Shown here: positions 46,076-55,311 of the stretch, in pieces
Numbering within the stretch: the stretch's first letter is position 1
Layout of the letters: every line of letters starts with the position of its first letter
Origin: Opacimonas viscosa
Lineage (GTDB): Bacteria > Pseudomonadota > Gammaproteobacteria > Enterobacterales > Alteromonadaceae
Length of the DNA stretch: 64,000 nucleotides
Direction of reading: 5' to 3'
Assembly: GCF_024199005.1 (NCBI RefSeq)
Contig: NZ_JANATA010000007.1
Coordinates: 1-64,000, forward strand
The notes under the pieces: generated by a model
Databases searched by the model: none
Told to the model about the DNA's origin: nothing
The model's input: the letters and a program-made list of their open reading frames with translations, nothing else
Made by a program: the position numbers and the translations under genes

Positions 46076-47419
46076 CTAAGCTAAACCTAATTTCTTCTCA
46101 AGGTAGTGAATGTTTGTACCGCCAGCAAAGAAGTTTTCATCAGCCATGATAGCCTGCTGCAAAGAAACATTGGTCTTGATACCTTCAATCACTAGCTCAC
46201 TCAAGGCATGCCGCATACGAGCAATCGCCTCGTCACGTGTCTCACCATAGGTAATCAATTTACCGATCATCGAATCATAAAACGGCGGGACAGAATATCC
46301 AGAATAGATATGGGATTCCCAACGAATACCTAAACCACCCGGCGCGTGGAACATCGATATTTTGCCTGGGCTGGGTAAGAATGTTTCAGGATCTTCGGCA
46401 TTGATACGACATTCGATCGCATGGCCTTTGATTTTAATTTGTGATTGGTCTAGTGATAATGGCTGACCAGCAGCAACACGAAGTTGTTCTTTAATCAGAT
46501 CTACACCAGTAATCATTTCAGAAACAGGGTGCTCAACCTGAATACGGGTATTCATTTCAATGAAATAAAACTCTCCGTTTTCATACAAGAATTCAAACGT
46601 ACCTGCACCACGGTAACCAATTTCAATACATGCTTTACGGCAACGTTCCCCGATCTTTTCACGCATTTGGTCTGAAACACCTGGAGCTGGCGCCTCTTCA
46701 ACTACTTTTTGGTGACGACGCTGCATAGAGCAATCACGTTCACCTAGATGGATCGCACCACCTTGACCGTCAGCTAATACTTGGATTTCTACATGGCGAG
46801 GATTTTCTAGGAATTTCTCCATGTAAACAACATCATTGTTAAATGCAGCACCGGCTTCCGCTTTGGTGGTTGCAATGGATTCAACTAATTCTGCTTCGCT
46901 ACGGACCACACGCATACCACGACCGCCGCCACCACCAGATGCTTTAACGATGATTGGATAACCGATGCGTTTAGCGATACTTTTATTGCGCTCCATATCA
47001 TCTGTCAATGGACCATCAGAACCAGGAACACAAGGTACTCCTGCTTTTTTCATGGCATTGATAGCGGATACCTTGTCACCCATTAGGTTAATGGTTTCGG
47101 CTTTTGGACCAATAAATACAAAGCCGCTTTTTTCGACGGCTTCAGCAAAATCAGCACTTTCAGCAAGGAAGCCATAGCCTGGGTGAATCGCAACAGAATT
47201 AGTAACTTCGGCGGCTGCGATCAGACGAGGAATATTCAAATAGCTTTCTTGAGCAGATGCTTTACCAATACAAATAGATTCGTCAGCAAGTAAAACGTGC
47301 TTTAGGTTTTTATCAGCTGTCGAGTGAACAGCAACTGTTTTAATACCAAGTTCTTTACATGCACGCAAAATCCGTAGGGCAATTTCACCACGGTTTGCAA
47401 TTAAAACTTTATCTAGCAT
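46076..47419 (-). CDS. accC: Biotin carboxylase subunit of acetyl-CoA carboxylase
   Basis: This 447-residue ATP-grasp enzyme carboxylates the biotin of AccB. The N-terminal [25 protein letters not shown], the glycine-rich ATP loop [26 protein letters not shown] and RINAEDP are all intact. It starts 14 bases after accB. With AccB and the AccAD transferase encoded elsewhere it makes malonyl-CoA for fatty acid synthesis. Confidence 0.97.
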   Translation of the reverse strand: MLDKVLIANRGEIALRILRACKELGIKTVAVHSTADKNLKHVLLADESICIGKASAQESYLNIPRLIAAAEVTNSVAIHPGYGFLAESADFAEAVEKSGFVFIGPKAETINLMGDKVSAINAMKKAGVPCVPGSDGPLTDDMERNKSIAKRIGYPIIVKASGGGGGRGMRVVRSEAELVESIATTKAEAGAAFNNDVVYMEKFLENPRHVEIQVLADGQGGAIHLGERDCSMQRRHQKVVEEAPAPGVSDQMREKIGERCRKACIEIGYRGAGTFEFLYENGEFYFIEMNTRIQVEHPVSEMITGVDLIKEQLRVAAGQPLSLDQSQIKIKGHAIECRINAEDPETFLPSPGKISMFHAPGGLGIRWESHIYSGYSVPPFYDSMIGKLITYGETRDEAIARMRHALSELVIEGIKTNVSLQQAIMADENFFAGGTNIHYLEKKLGLA

Positions 47420-47433
47420 AAGGTACTACTCCC

Positions 47434-47883
47434 TTATTCAATGATAAATAGTGGCTGGTCAAATTCAACTGCATCTTGGTTTTCGACTAGGATTGCTTTT
47501 ACCACGCCGGCTTTGTCAGCTTCGATTTGGTTCATCATTTTCATCGCTTCGATAATACATAAGGTATCACCGACGTTGACTTTAGTCCCTACTTCAGCAA
47601 ACGCTTTGGCTTCTGGAGATGAGGCGCGGTAGAACGTACCAACCATCGGTGATTTAACCGTGTGGCCTGTCACTACTTCAGCAGCTGGTGCTTCTGCTAC
47701 TGGTGCCACAGCTGGTGCAGCTGCTGGTGCGGCTACAGGGGCAGGTGCTGCGAAGACTTGTTGTGCAGAAGCTGATGCACCACGGTGAATACGAACTGAC
47801 TCTTCACCTTCTGTAATTTCTAGTTCAGCTATACCTGATTCTTCAACCAGTTCGATAAGTTTTTTTATTTTTCTAATATCCAT
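47434..47883 (-). CDS. accB: Biotin carboxyl carrier protein
   Basis: This 149-residue protein has an N-terminal domain, an Ala/Pro-rich linker (about 40-70) and the C-terminal biotinyl domain with the biotin-lysine site [13 protein letters not shown]. It also has the thumb-like [14 protein letters not shown] insertion. It lies between aroQ (11 bases) and accC (14 bases) in the classic order. Confidence 0.96.
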   Translation of the reverse strand: MDIRKIKKLIELVEESGIAELEITEGEESVRIHRGASASAQQVFAAPAPVAAPAAAPAVAPVAEAPAAEVVTGHTVKSPMVGTFYRASSPEAKAFAEVGTKVNVGDTLCIIEAMKMMNQIEADKAGVVKAILVENQDAVEFDQPLFIIE

Positions 47884-47894
47884 GACGTTTTGCC

Positions 47895-48335
47895 TTATGA
47901 AAGAGAGGATAAATATTGATCAGCACTTTGCAGTGCTAATTGATAACCGTAAGTACCACAACCGACAATAACCCCTTGGGCCACGTCAGATAGGTAAGAA
48001 TGTTGGCGAAATGATTCACGCGCGTGTACGTTTGAAATATGGATTTCTATAAAAGGGATGGCTACGCCTAACAGAGCATCTCGTAAAGCCACGCTAGTAT
48101 GTGTAAATGCAGCAGGGTTAATGATAATAAAATCAATATCAGCTTGGGCAGCTTGAACAGCATCGATAAGTGCATATTCTGCATTGGTTTGGAGATAGGT
48201 AACGTTGTGACCAAGCTCTGCACCGAGTTTGACACAGACCTGCATCACATCATCTAGGGTTTGTGAGCCATAAATTTCAGGTTCGCGTGTGCCCAACAGG
48301 TTTAAGTTTGGACCATTTAGAATCAATATGTTCAC
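47895..48335 (-). CDS. aroQ: Type II 3-dehydroquinate dehydratase
   Basis: This 146-residue type II enzyme dehydrates 3-dehydroquinate in the shikimate pathway. [19 protein letters not shown] with the catalytic Tyr, the [20 protein letters not shown] segment and [14 protein letters not shown] are intact. It leads aroQ-accB-accC, a common gammaproteobacterial arrangement. Two TAGTGA/TCACTA inverted repeats surround its probable promoter. Confidence 0.96.
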   Translation of the reverse strand: MNILILNGPNLNLLGTREPEIYGSQTLDDVMQVCVKLGAELGHNVTYLQTNAEYALIDAVQAAQADIDFIIINPAAFTHTSVALRDALLGVAIPFIEIHISNVHARESFRQHSYLSDVAQGVIVGCGTYGYQLALQSADQYLSSLS

Positions 48336-48363
48336 GAAAACTCCGATAAAATAGATAATAATG

Positions 48364-48429
48364 TAGTGAAAATCACTATAAAATTACTTTTCCAATAATT
48401 CAACTCTCTATTATAGTGAATATTCACTA
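48364..48429 (-). promoter_or_regulatory. Paired inverted repeats at the aroQ-accBC promoter
   Basis: TAGTGA-AAA-TCACTA (48364-48378) and TAGTGA-ATAT-TCACTA (48414-48429) are about 50 bases apart, centre to centre. The second overlaps a minus-strand TATAAT (48415-48410), the best -10 element for the operon; the first falls in the expected leader. Two copies around a promoter look like operators, and the regulator is unknown. Confidence 0.5.
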
Positions 48430-48477
48430 TTTAGCAGTATTTTACTGGTCTTATCAGAAGCTTTCGTTAGTTATACT

Positions 48478-49032
48478 CTAATTAGCGACTTTTTCGCGGA
48501 TTTTTACATCAATTTTGACACGATATGGTTCATCACTCAGTGTGTTCATGGCAATATCCACCTCAACACCAAAGTATTGACTGCCACCAGTAATTAGACC
48601 TGCCGCTAAAGTATCTAATTGTCGTGGTGAACCGTATTCCAACACTATGCCATCAGATGTTTGTTCTAAAATAGAAAACGTTGGCAAGGTGGCATTAGGA
48701 TAAAGCTTTAATACTTCCACATGAATATTTGAATCCAGTTGTACTAATAAATCCATTAATGTCGCATTTTTTGGCAGGATGTGTTGGTGTCCAGCCACCA
48801 ATTTAGGAAATAAATACTGACCAAATGCAAAAATGAGATCGGGGATGGGCGTATCTGTTTTTTCTGATAACAGTGTCACGATGGCTAATACATCCTCGAA
48901 AGGGTAATGTCCAACAGAAGTATAGGCGCCGTCAGTCGACAGTTCTGCTTCATCTAATATTTCATCCGCCATCTCAGCAGATATTTCAGTTTCAATCATT
49001 TCAACTAAGTTGGTAAAAATAATGCCTAACAT
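48478..49032 (-). CDS. Haem-nitric oxide/oxygen binding (H-NOX) protein
   Basis: This is a 184-residue stand-alone H-NOX. It begins LGIIFTNLVEMIE, and the fold signatures DGAYTSVGHYPFED and LIFAFGQYLF are present. The haem-ligand His is H104 in SNIHVEVLKLYP, the conserved Pro is P117, and the propionate-binding Y-x-S-x-R is Y133-G-S135-P-R137. No Tyr in the typical oxygen-binding position was identified with confidence, so a NO sensor is likelier than an oxygen sensor. I use ATG 49032, with an AAAAGGA ribosome site; an ATG at 49110 adds an unconserved extension. It lies 219 bases downstream of cheB, at the end of the chemosensory operon, with no adjacent dedicated kinase. Confidence 0.9.
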   Translation of the reverse strand: MLGIIFTNLVEMIETEISAEMADEILDEAELSTDGAYTSVGHYPFEDVLAIVTLLSEKTDTPIPDLIFAFGQYLFPKLVAGHQHILPKNATLMDLLVQLDSNIHVEVLKLYPNATLPTFSILEQTSDGIVLEYGSPRQLDTLAAGLITGGSQYFGVEVDIAMNTLSDEPYRVKIDVKIREKVAN

Positions 49033-49251
49033 GGAAGGTCCTTTTCGGTACATGAACAAATAGATATAAATTATAGATGCTTTTACACTGTATACATCAG
49101 TAAACGACAATATTTAGCGTATGTAATAGCTAATGTGGAATCGGTGTTTAACGGAATATCAGATATAAATATACTAAATAGTATTTGAATACTATCGGCC
49201 AAAACATGGATGACTAAACTTATAAGAGGAAAAATTTGCCTGGTATGCTGA

Positions 49252-50277
49252 TTATTGCAATACCTTTCTGATTTTTTGTCCCAAGTAAGCCAACGGCACC
49301 ACTTCTTGAGCGGCTTTTAACTTAATGGCTTCGCGAGGCATACCGAATACAACTGAACTTTCTTCATCTTGGGCAAACGTTTTGCCTCCCGCTTGTTTGA
49401 TATGCAACAACCCCTTTGCCCCATCTTTGCCCATGCCTGTCAGTATCGCCGCTACTGTATGCTGGCCCATTGTTTTGGCCAAAGAATCAAACATCACATC
49501 AACAGAGGGTTTATGTCCAGACACTAAAGGACCATCCTGAAGTTTAATGCACATACCATTTGCTGAGTTTTGGATTGTCATGTGACGATCACCAGGAGCA
49601 ATATAGGCGGTATTTGCTCTTAGTATTTCATGATTTTGTGCTTCCTTGACGCAAATTTTGCACATTGCGTTGAGGCGCTGTGCAAATGTAGTGGTGAAAC
49701 CACTTGGCATATGTTGGGTAATCACAATAGGCGGGAACTGCTGTGGTAGGGAAACTAACAAGTCTTTAATGGCTTCAGTGCCGCCAGTACTTGCACCGAT
49801 ACCGATAACATAACGTGAATCTGTACAAGCTGATATCGTCAGTGGATGGGCGAGTTTAGGTAGTTTACGTTGCTTGATTTTAGCATTGGCTGCATTTTTA
49901 ATTTTTTCAATCAATGTTTCTTTGTATTTGCCTAGACCCACCGCAATGCCACTGGTTGGTTTTTCGACAAAATCCACAGCCCCTAATTCCATTGATTTAA
50001 GTGTTTCAGCACTGCCTTTGCTGGTCGATGATGAGATCATAATAACCGCTGTAGGGTGAGCTCGCATTAACTTCTCTAAAAATGCCAAGCCGTTCATCTC
50101 TGGCATTTCGATATCCAAAGTAATGACATCAGGCTTGTGCTGATTAACCATATCTCGAGCTTGAAAAGCATTCTTGGCGGTGCCCACGAGGTGTAATCCA
50201 GGGGCATCTTTAATGATTTCCGACAGGACCGCTCGGATTAATGCTGAATCATCTATGACTAATACATTGATACTCAT
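49252..50277 (-). CDS. cheB: Chemotaxis response regulator / protein-glutamate methylesterase CheB
   Basis: This 341-residue protein has a receiver domain (D55 in VITLDIEMPEMNG, Lys in VDFVEKPT) and a methylesterase domain with the catalytic Ser in GIGASTGGTEAI (near 161), His in ITQHMPSGF and Asp in GMGKDGAKGL. It removes methyl groups from receptors for adaptation. Its start overlaps cheD by four bases; it is the last che gene before the H-NOX gene. Confidence 0.95.
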   Translation of the reverse strand: MSINVLVIDDSALIRAVLSEIIKDAPGLHLVGTAKNAFQARDMVNQHKPDVITLDIEMPEMNGLAFLEKLMRAHPTAVIMISSSTSKGSAETLKSMELGAVDFVEKPTSGIAVGLGKYKETLIEKIKNAANAKIKQRKLPKLAHPLTISACTDSRYVIGIGASTGGTEAIKDLLVSLPQQFPPIVITQHMPSGFTTTFAQRLNAMCKICVKEAQNHEILRANTAYIAPGDRHMTIQNSANGMCIKLQDGPLVSGHKPSVDVMFDSLAKTMGQHTVAAILTGMGKDGAKGLLHIKQAGGKTFAQDEESSVVFGMPREAIKLKAAQEVVPLAYLGQKIRKVLQ

Positions 50278-50879
50278 GCGGCACCAAAATCACTGAATCC
50301 GCCATCTAAGTTACCACTCGTAATCTCTGCACAATAGTCAGCCTCACGCTCTATAATCGTGGCATTTTTAACGATTTTAAGACGGCGCAATTTTACTTCA
50401 CCAGTTCCGGGTAGAAAGTATATTTTTCTTGGGACATTACCCCCGATATCTTGGGCTATCACAGGAATTCTTTCTAAAGCCATGTACTCTAGAATAAAAG
50501 CCTTATTTTTCTCACCTGTGTTGGGAATCTTATCGTTATATAGTGCATTTGAACCGCCAAAAATTTTGGCCTCTAAGTATTGGCGTTTAGCACCAATTTT
50601 TAGCATGTCATTGATCAGCAACTCCATGGCATTGACCCCATAAGATGCTGGTGACATGTTTGGGTTGGGAATATCCTGAGCATCCGGCAATAAAAAATGG
50701 TTCATACCGTGAACATGATTGACGGGATCGCGTAGACAAACCGCAATACAAGAACCCAGTACCGTCACTAGCATAATGTTTTTGTCGGTCGCCGTAAATT
50801 CACCAGGGTTAATTTTGGCCGCATGTAGCCCAAAATATTTGTCATAATAAAATTCGCGGGTGGCGTCAGTTTTACTCAT
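50274..50879 (-). CDS. cheD: Chemoreceptor glutamine deamidase CheD
   Basis: This 201-residue deamidase has VTVLGSCIAVCLRDP with the catalytic Cys, the catalytic His in GMNHFLLPD, and AKIFGGSNAL. CheD deamidates receptor glutamines and can bind CheC-type phosphatases. It sits between cheR and cheB and overlaps cheB. Confidence 0.93.
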   Translation of the reverse strand: MSKTDATREFYYDKYFGLHAAKINPGEFTATDKNIMLVTVLGSCIAVCLRDPVNHVHGMNHFLLPDAQDIPNPNMSPASYGVNAMELLINDMLKIGAKRQYLEAKIFGGSNALYNDKIPNTGEKNKAFILEYMALERIPVIAQDIGGNVPRKIYFLPGTGEVKLRRLKIVKNATIIEREADYCAEITSGNLDGGFSDFGAA

Positions 50880-50917
50880 GCGTTTTCCTGTTATTAGCTC
50901 GAAATAGAGAATACAAA

Positions 50918-51733
50918 CTATCGTTTTTGATAGATAGTTTGACCTACTGATATTAGTTCCTGGGTTAAGTGGCTATAATTTTCTGAATGTCCTACCACTA
51001 ATAATCCACCGGTTTTGAGGTGAGTTAACATCTGTCGAATGATTCTCTCTTTTTCTTTGGGTTTAAAATAAATGAGTACATTACGGCAAAAAATAATATC
51101 GAACATGCCAGGTAGCTGCCACTCAGCAGAGAATAAATTGATATTCTTAAAGGCAACGATACCTTTTACATCTGGGATTATTTTCGCTTTACCAATTTGT
51201 TTCTTTTTGCCTTTGAAAAAGAAGGATTGCTTGATAGTTGACGGTAATTTGTCAACATCCTCTAAATTATAGACTCCTTTTTTAGCAAATCTGAGAACTT
51301 CAGAATTTATATCACTGGCTAGGATACGTACCTTTGGGCTGAAACTATTGCGCGCCTTAATTGCAGTGATAGCCAAAGAGTATGGTTCTTCACCTGAGCT
51401 ACAACCGGCGCTCCAAATATTGATACTGCGATTGTGTTTTTCTAGGTATTGTTCAACCGCAGAAAAATGATGTTGTTCACGAAAAAATGCAGTGAGATTT
51501 GTGGTTAATGCATTAACAAAATGAGCCTGTTCTCGTGATGATTGTTTTACTTGTTTTAAGTAATGGCTGAAATCTTGGAGTGACAAGTCACGGAGCCGTT
51601 TACTTAAACGGCTATAGACCATGTTTCTTTTTGCCTCTGAAATATTCACGCCAGAAAATTTAAACATTAACTGACGAACTTGGGTAAAGTTTTCGTCAGT
51701 AAAAATAAACTCCCGCTCATTTTCTATGATCAT
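50918..51733 (-). CDS. cheR: Chemoreceptor methyltransferase CheR
   Basis: This 271-residue SAM-dependent methyltransferase has an N-terminal helical domain (RQLMFKFSGVNISEAKRNMVYSRLSKRLR), the SAM-binding WSAGCSSGEEPYS and FDIIFCRNVLIYF. It methylates receptor glutamates. It starts three bases after the mcp gene, whose C-terminus carries a CheR-docking tail. Confidence 0.95.
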   Translation of the reverse strand: MIIENEREFIFTDENFTQVRQLMFKFSGVNISEAKRNMVYSRLSKRLRDLSLQDFSHYLKQVKQSSREQAHFVNALTTNLTAFFREQHHFSAVEQYLEKHNRSINIWSAGCSSGEEPYSLAITAIKARNSFSPKVRILASDINSEVLRFAKKGVYNLEDVDKLPSTIKQSFFFKGKKKQIGKAKIIPDVKGIVAFKNINLFSAEWQLPGMFDIIFCRNVLIYFKPKEKERIIRQMLTHLKTGGLLVVGHSENYSHLTQELISVGQTIYQKR

Positions 51734-51736
51734 GAT

Positions 51737-54700
51737 TTAAAAGTTTTCCCATTCATCATCCGGAGAAGGACGTTTTCTAGTCAACCGTGACAAGGGTTTT
51801 GTTGTACTAGTGTGTGGTCTAAACTCAAGTGTTTGGGTATGTGATAAAGCAGTATCAGAATGTTCAGCCAGAGGTAAATCATGCTGTTCAGCTAAACGGA
51901 ACTCAGCCACACTTAGCGTTAATTGTTCAGCTTGGACTCTCAATGATTCCGAAGAGGCTGCAGCTTCTTCAACTAATGCTGCATTTTGTTGTGTCATTTC
52001 ATCCATTTGTGTAATGGAATTACTGACTTCATCAATACTGATAGATTGCTCAGAAGACGCAGAAGCGATTTCACCCATAATATCGTTTACACGCTGAATC
52101 GATACGACAATTTCTTTCATCGTTTCACCAGATTGATGGACTAGTTGATTGCCATTAGTGACCTTGTCAACGGAATCGGTAATCAGGTGTTTTATATCTT
52201 TTGCAGCATCTGCCGAACGCTGTGCCAACGTCCGAACTTCTGATGCTACCACGGCAAAACCTCGACCCTGTTCACCAGCTCGTGCGGCTTCTACTGCTGC
52301 ATTTAACGCTAAGATATTGGTCTGGAAGGCAATACTATCAATGACGCTAATAATATTCGCAATTTTTTCCGCAGACTCATTTATCGATGACATAGTGTTG
52401 ACGACTTGCTGAATTAAATCACCACCATTAAAAGCAATCGATGCGGCTTCAGAAGAGAGGTGGTTCGCTTGTTCTGCATTTTGCGCATTGAGTTTTACGG
52501 TACCAGTTATTTCATCCATTGTAGAAGCTGTTTGCTCTAGACTGGACGCCTGTTCTTCTGTGCGAGATGAAAGGTCCATATTCCCTTGCGAGATTTCAGA
52601 AGATGCCAAGTTAATGGTCTCTGTCGCATGACGAATCGAGGCAATCATTTCGGATAATTTGTCACAGCTATCGTTACAGTATGTTTTCATATCATGAAAC
52701 ACACCGGCATATTCGTTTTCAACACGTTGCGTCAAATCACCTTGGGCAATAGCATTGAGTACTTGATTAACATCAGATAAGCCAGTTTCTGTGACATCAA
52801 TAAATTCATTGAGACTCGAGGAGATTTTGGCTAAAAACCCTTCTTTGTTGTCCGTATCTATCCGTTGTGAAAAATCTCCTTGCAAGGCAGCACCTACCAT
52901 GGCTGAAATTTCGTTCTCAGCATTGACCTCTTTCGTGCGATCTAACCATTCTACAACCGCACCGAGTCGCTCACCATTTTCTGATTGGATGGGGTTAATA
53001 ATGAACCTGAAATAGCGTTTGCCAATTTGAATTTGTGCCTCGTGTGTTCCTTGTAAATTTGCAATCAAAGCCGTTTGGTGGTTTGGATTTTTATGGAAGA
53101 TATCCATTGAGTTACCGATGATTTTGGCAGCTGAAAAGTGTGGTAAAGCCTCTTGGATATCTTTTTCGCAATCGTTGAGCATACGCTCGATAGAACCATT
53201 TAAATAAATGATTTTATCATCGGCATCAGCAATCATGACATTGGTTGTCGTGCAGTTTAAAGATTCGAGAATACGACGTTGTTTGCGTTCTTCTTCAAAG
53301 ACTGCCGTCATATCATGTAATTCCGTCGAGTAACCCACTAAAGTGTTGCCTACAGTAAAAATAGGACTAATGATCAATCTGAAATCCATTTGACCTAGAT
53401 GGATATTCGTAATGAGATCGTGCGTCAGGTTAGCGAGATCACTGCCTTGAATATCCGTATTTTTCATAAACATATCAATTTTTTGACCCAGTAAATGCTG
53501 CGCTGAAAAATGTGCGATGCTTTGTTTTATTTGATCTTCTGCTTCCTCAAGGACAGAGGTTGTTGCTTTATTGGCATAAATAATTTTGCGTTGGTGGTCA
53601 CTGAGCATAAAGGCAGTGGAACTATTATCTAGCGCTTGTTTAACCTGGAAGGCTTCATCCGATTTGATTTTATTTTCAGCGAGCAAATCGGTGACTTTAT
53701 TTAATTGCTTGAATAAACCACCAATCTCATCTTTGCGTCGCGCTTCAGTACTGACAATGAATTCGCCTTTGGCTATTGCAGAGAAGTGTTCCCCTAACTC
53801 TCTGATGGAACGCAGCACAGACAAAACTAATATGCTACCTAACAATATACTCAACAAGGCAGTGAGAAGAATTGTCCCTAGCGCATAGGTACGCGAAGTA
53901 TTGATGTCTTGGATGCGTTGCGTAAATACGTTTGATAATTGTAGGTTAATACTTTCATGAACATCGTAAATACGGTTGATAAGGGTGGTCGCATTATCAA
54001 AAAATAACGCGGCAGAATAATCAGTCTTAGTTTTGTCGAGTAATTCGCTATTTACCAAAGAAAACAGTGCTTGTATTTCCTGACTAAACTCATCAGCTTG
54101 TTTGCCCAAGGGACTAAAATTAGGGTTGGTTTTTACTGCGGCTTGCATATGAAGACTAAAATCATATGCGGGATACCTAATACCGTTTAACAAGCTACGT
54201 AATTCTAATTTCTCAGAGTTACTTACTGTTCCTTTACTCAATATACCGGCGGTTTTTCCTCTGACTTTACCTAGTGCATCCGTCAGGCGAGGTAGATCTT
54301 TCATATTCCCTATGATTAAGTGGTAACTGGCTGCTTGGGGGTCATAATAAAGGCCTGAATATTCTAAAACAGAAGATGCTAATTGCGCTGTTTCGGTGAT
54401 CAGTGCAGAATGATTGGCAAACGCTGTGCGAGCATCAATAGCGTCACTTAGGACATTGGATTTCAAAGTGGACCAGCTACGCTTGATAGTTTTTAGTTCG
54501 GCTAAAAGCTCTATTTCATTGGTTCTACGGAAGATTTGTTCGACGTGATCAAAATGCGTATCCACTATTCCACTCGTTTCAAAACGCAGGCCTTCAGCGG
54601 TTTTATCACCACCGAAAACGCGTGCGGTAATGCCGCGATGTTCAGCAAGATATTTTTGTATATAAATAATATCTTTAATCTGTTGCATACCAGTAATTTC

Positions 54701-54841
54701 TTGCTCAGTAACAGTAATTTTACCTTGTGTTGTCTGGTAAAAATAACTGGTTGGGATCGCTACACTAACCAAAGCTAAGATACCAATACTTAGCATTTTG
54801 AATGGAAGTTTGATGTTGTTTAAGTGATTTGAAAGGTTCAT
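51737..54841 (-). CDS. Methyl-accepting chemotaxis protein with two PAS domains and CheR-docking tail
   Basis: This is a 1034-residue receptor. Two membrane helices (about 14-32 and 325-345) flank a helical periplasmic domain with HRGITARVFGGD near residue 65, resembling NIT/four-helix sensor domains. HAMP (about 345-395) is followed by two PAS-like repeats (about 405-520 and 525-640), each with an HFSA ... G ... MDIF/MDMF-like motif. A second HAMP-like linker (about 640-735) and the signalling hairpin (about 735-1000, tip FQTNILALNAAVEAARAGEQG) follow. It ends in EWENF, like the NWETF docking pentapeptide for CheR/CheB. It overlaps cheW by four bases. Confidence 0.92.
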   Translation of the reverse strand: MNLSNHLNNIKLPFKMLSIGILALVSVAIPTSYFYQTTQGKITVTEQEITGMQQIKDIIYIQKYLAEHRGITARVFGGDKTAEGLRFETSGIVDTHFDHVEQIFRRTNEIELLAELKTIKRSWSTLKSNVLSDAIDARTAFANHSALITETAQLASSVLEYSGLYYDPQAASYHLIIGNMKDLPRLTDALGKVRGKTAGILSKGTVSNSEKLELRSLLNGIRYPAYDFSLHMQAAVKTNPNFSPLGKQADEFSQEIQALFSLVNSELLDKTKTDYSAALFFDNATTLINRIYDVHESINLQLSNVFTQRIQDINTSRTYALGTILLTALLSILLGSILVLSVLRSIRELGEHFSAIAKGEFIVSTEARRKDEIGGLFKQLNKVTDLLAENKIKSDEAFQVKQALDNSSTAFMLSDHQRKIIYANKATTSVLEEAEDQIKQSIAHFSAQHLLGQKIDMFMKNTDIQGSDLANLTHDLITNIHLGQMDFRLIISPIFTVGNTLVGYSTELHDMTAVFEEERKQRRILESLNCTTTNVMIADADDKIIYLNGSIERMLNDCEKDIQEALPHFSAAKIIGNSMDIFHKNPNHQTALIANLQGTHEAQIQIGKRYFRFIINPIQSENGERLGAVVEWLDRTKEVNAENEISAMVGAALQGDFSQRIDTDNKEGFLAKISSSLNEFIDVTETGLSDVNQVLNAIAQGDLTQRVENEYAGVFHDMKTYCNDSCDKLSEMIASIRHATETINLASSEISQGNMDLSSRTEEQASSLEQTASTMDEITGTVKLNAQNAEQANHLSSEAASIAFNGGDLIQQVVNTMSSINESAEKIANIISVIDSIAFQTNILALNAAVEAARAGEQGRGFAVVASEVRTLAQRSADAAKDIKHLITDSVDKVTNGNQLVHQSGETMKEIVVSIQRVNDIMGEIASASSEQSISIDEVSNSITQMDEMTQQNAALVEEAAASSESLRVQAEQLTLSVAEFRLAEQHDLPLAEHSDTALSHTQTLEFRPHTSTTKPLSRLTRKRPSPDDEWENF

Positions 54842-55311
54842 GTTGTAGCTCCTGCTGCAATTTCCATTTGTGCAAATATGCCGATATCTTTGCTTGTCAT
54901 GAGTTTGTTAATGTTGACAATAATGACCATATTATCTTGGACTTCTGTGAGACCTCGCAAATAGGCATTATCAAAAGCCACCCCAAAGTCAGGTGCTGGT
55001 TGTATATCTGCAAAGTTGATATGGATGACGTCCGATACTTCATCCACTACTATCCCAATAATACGGTTTTCGATATTTAGCATAATGACTATAGTAAATT
55101 CGTTGTAACATGCTTGGCCAATACCAAATTTCACTCGGAGATCGATTATGGGGACGATATCTCCGCGTAGATTTATGACACCTTTCACATACTCAGGCGC
55201 ATTAGCAATAGGTGTCGTGGGTTCATATGAGCAAATTTCTTTGACTTGTAAAATATCCAATGCATAGGTTTCCTTACCTAGCACAAAGGTTAAATATTCT
55301 TGATTATTCAT
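54838..55311 (-). CDS. cheW: Chemotaxis adaptor protein CheW
   Basis: This 157-residue single CheW domain has LTFVLGKETYALDILQVKEI, VKGVINLRGDIVPIIDLRVKFG and VVDEVSDVI. It couples receptors to CheA. It overlaps cheA by eight bases and mcp by four, so all three are likely made in fixed ratio. Confidence 0.95.
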   Translation of the reverse strand: MNNQEYLTFVLGKETYALDILQVKEICSYEPTTPIANAPEYVKGVINLRGDIVPIIDLRVKFGIGQACYNEFTIVIMLNIENRIIGIVVDEVSDVIHINFADIQPAPDFGVAFDNAYLRGLTEVQDNMVIIVNINKLMTSKDIGIFAQMEIAAGATT

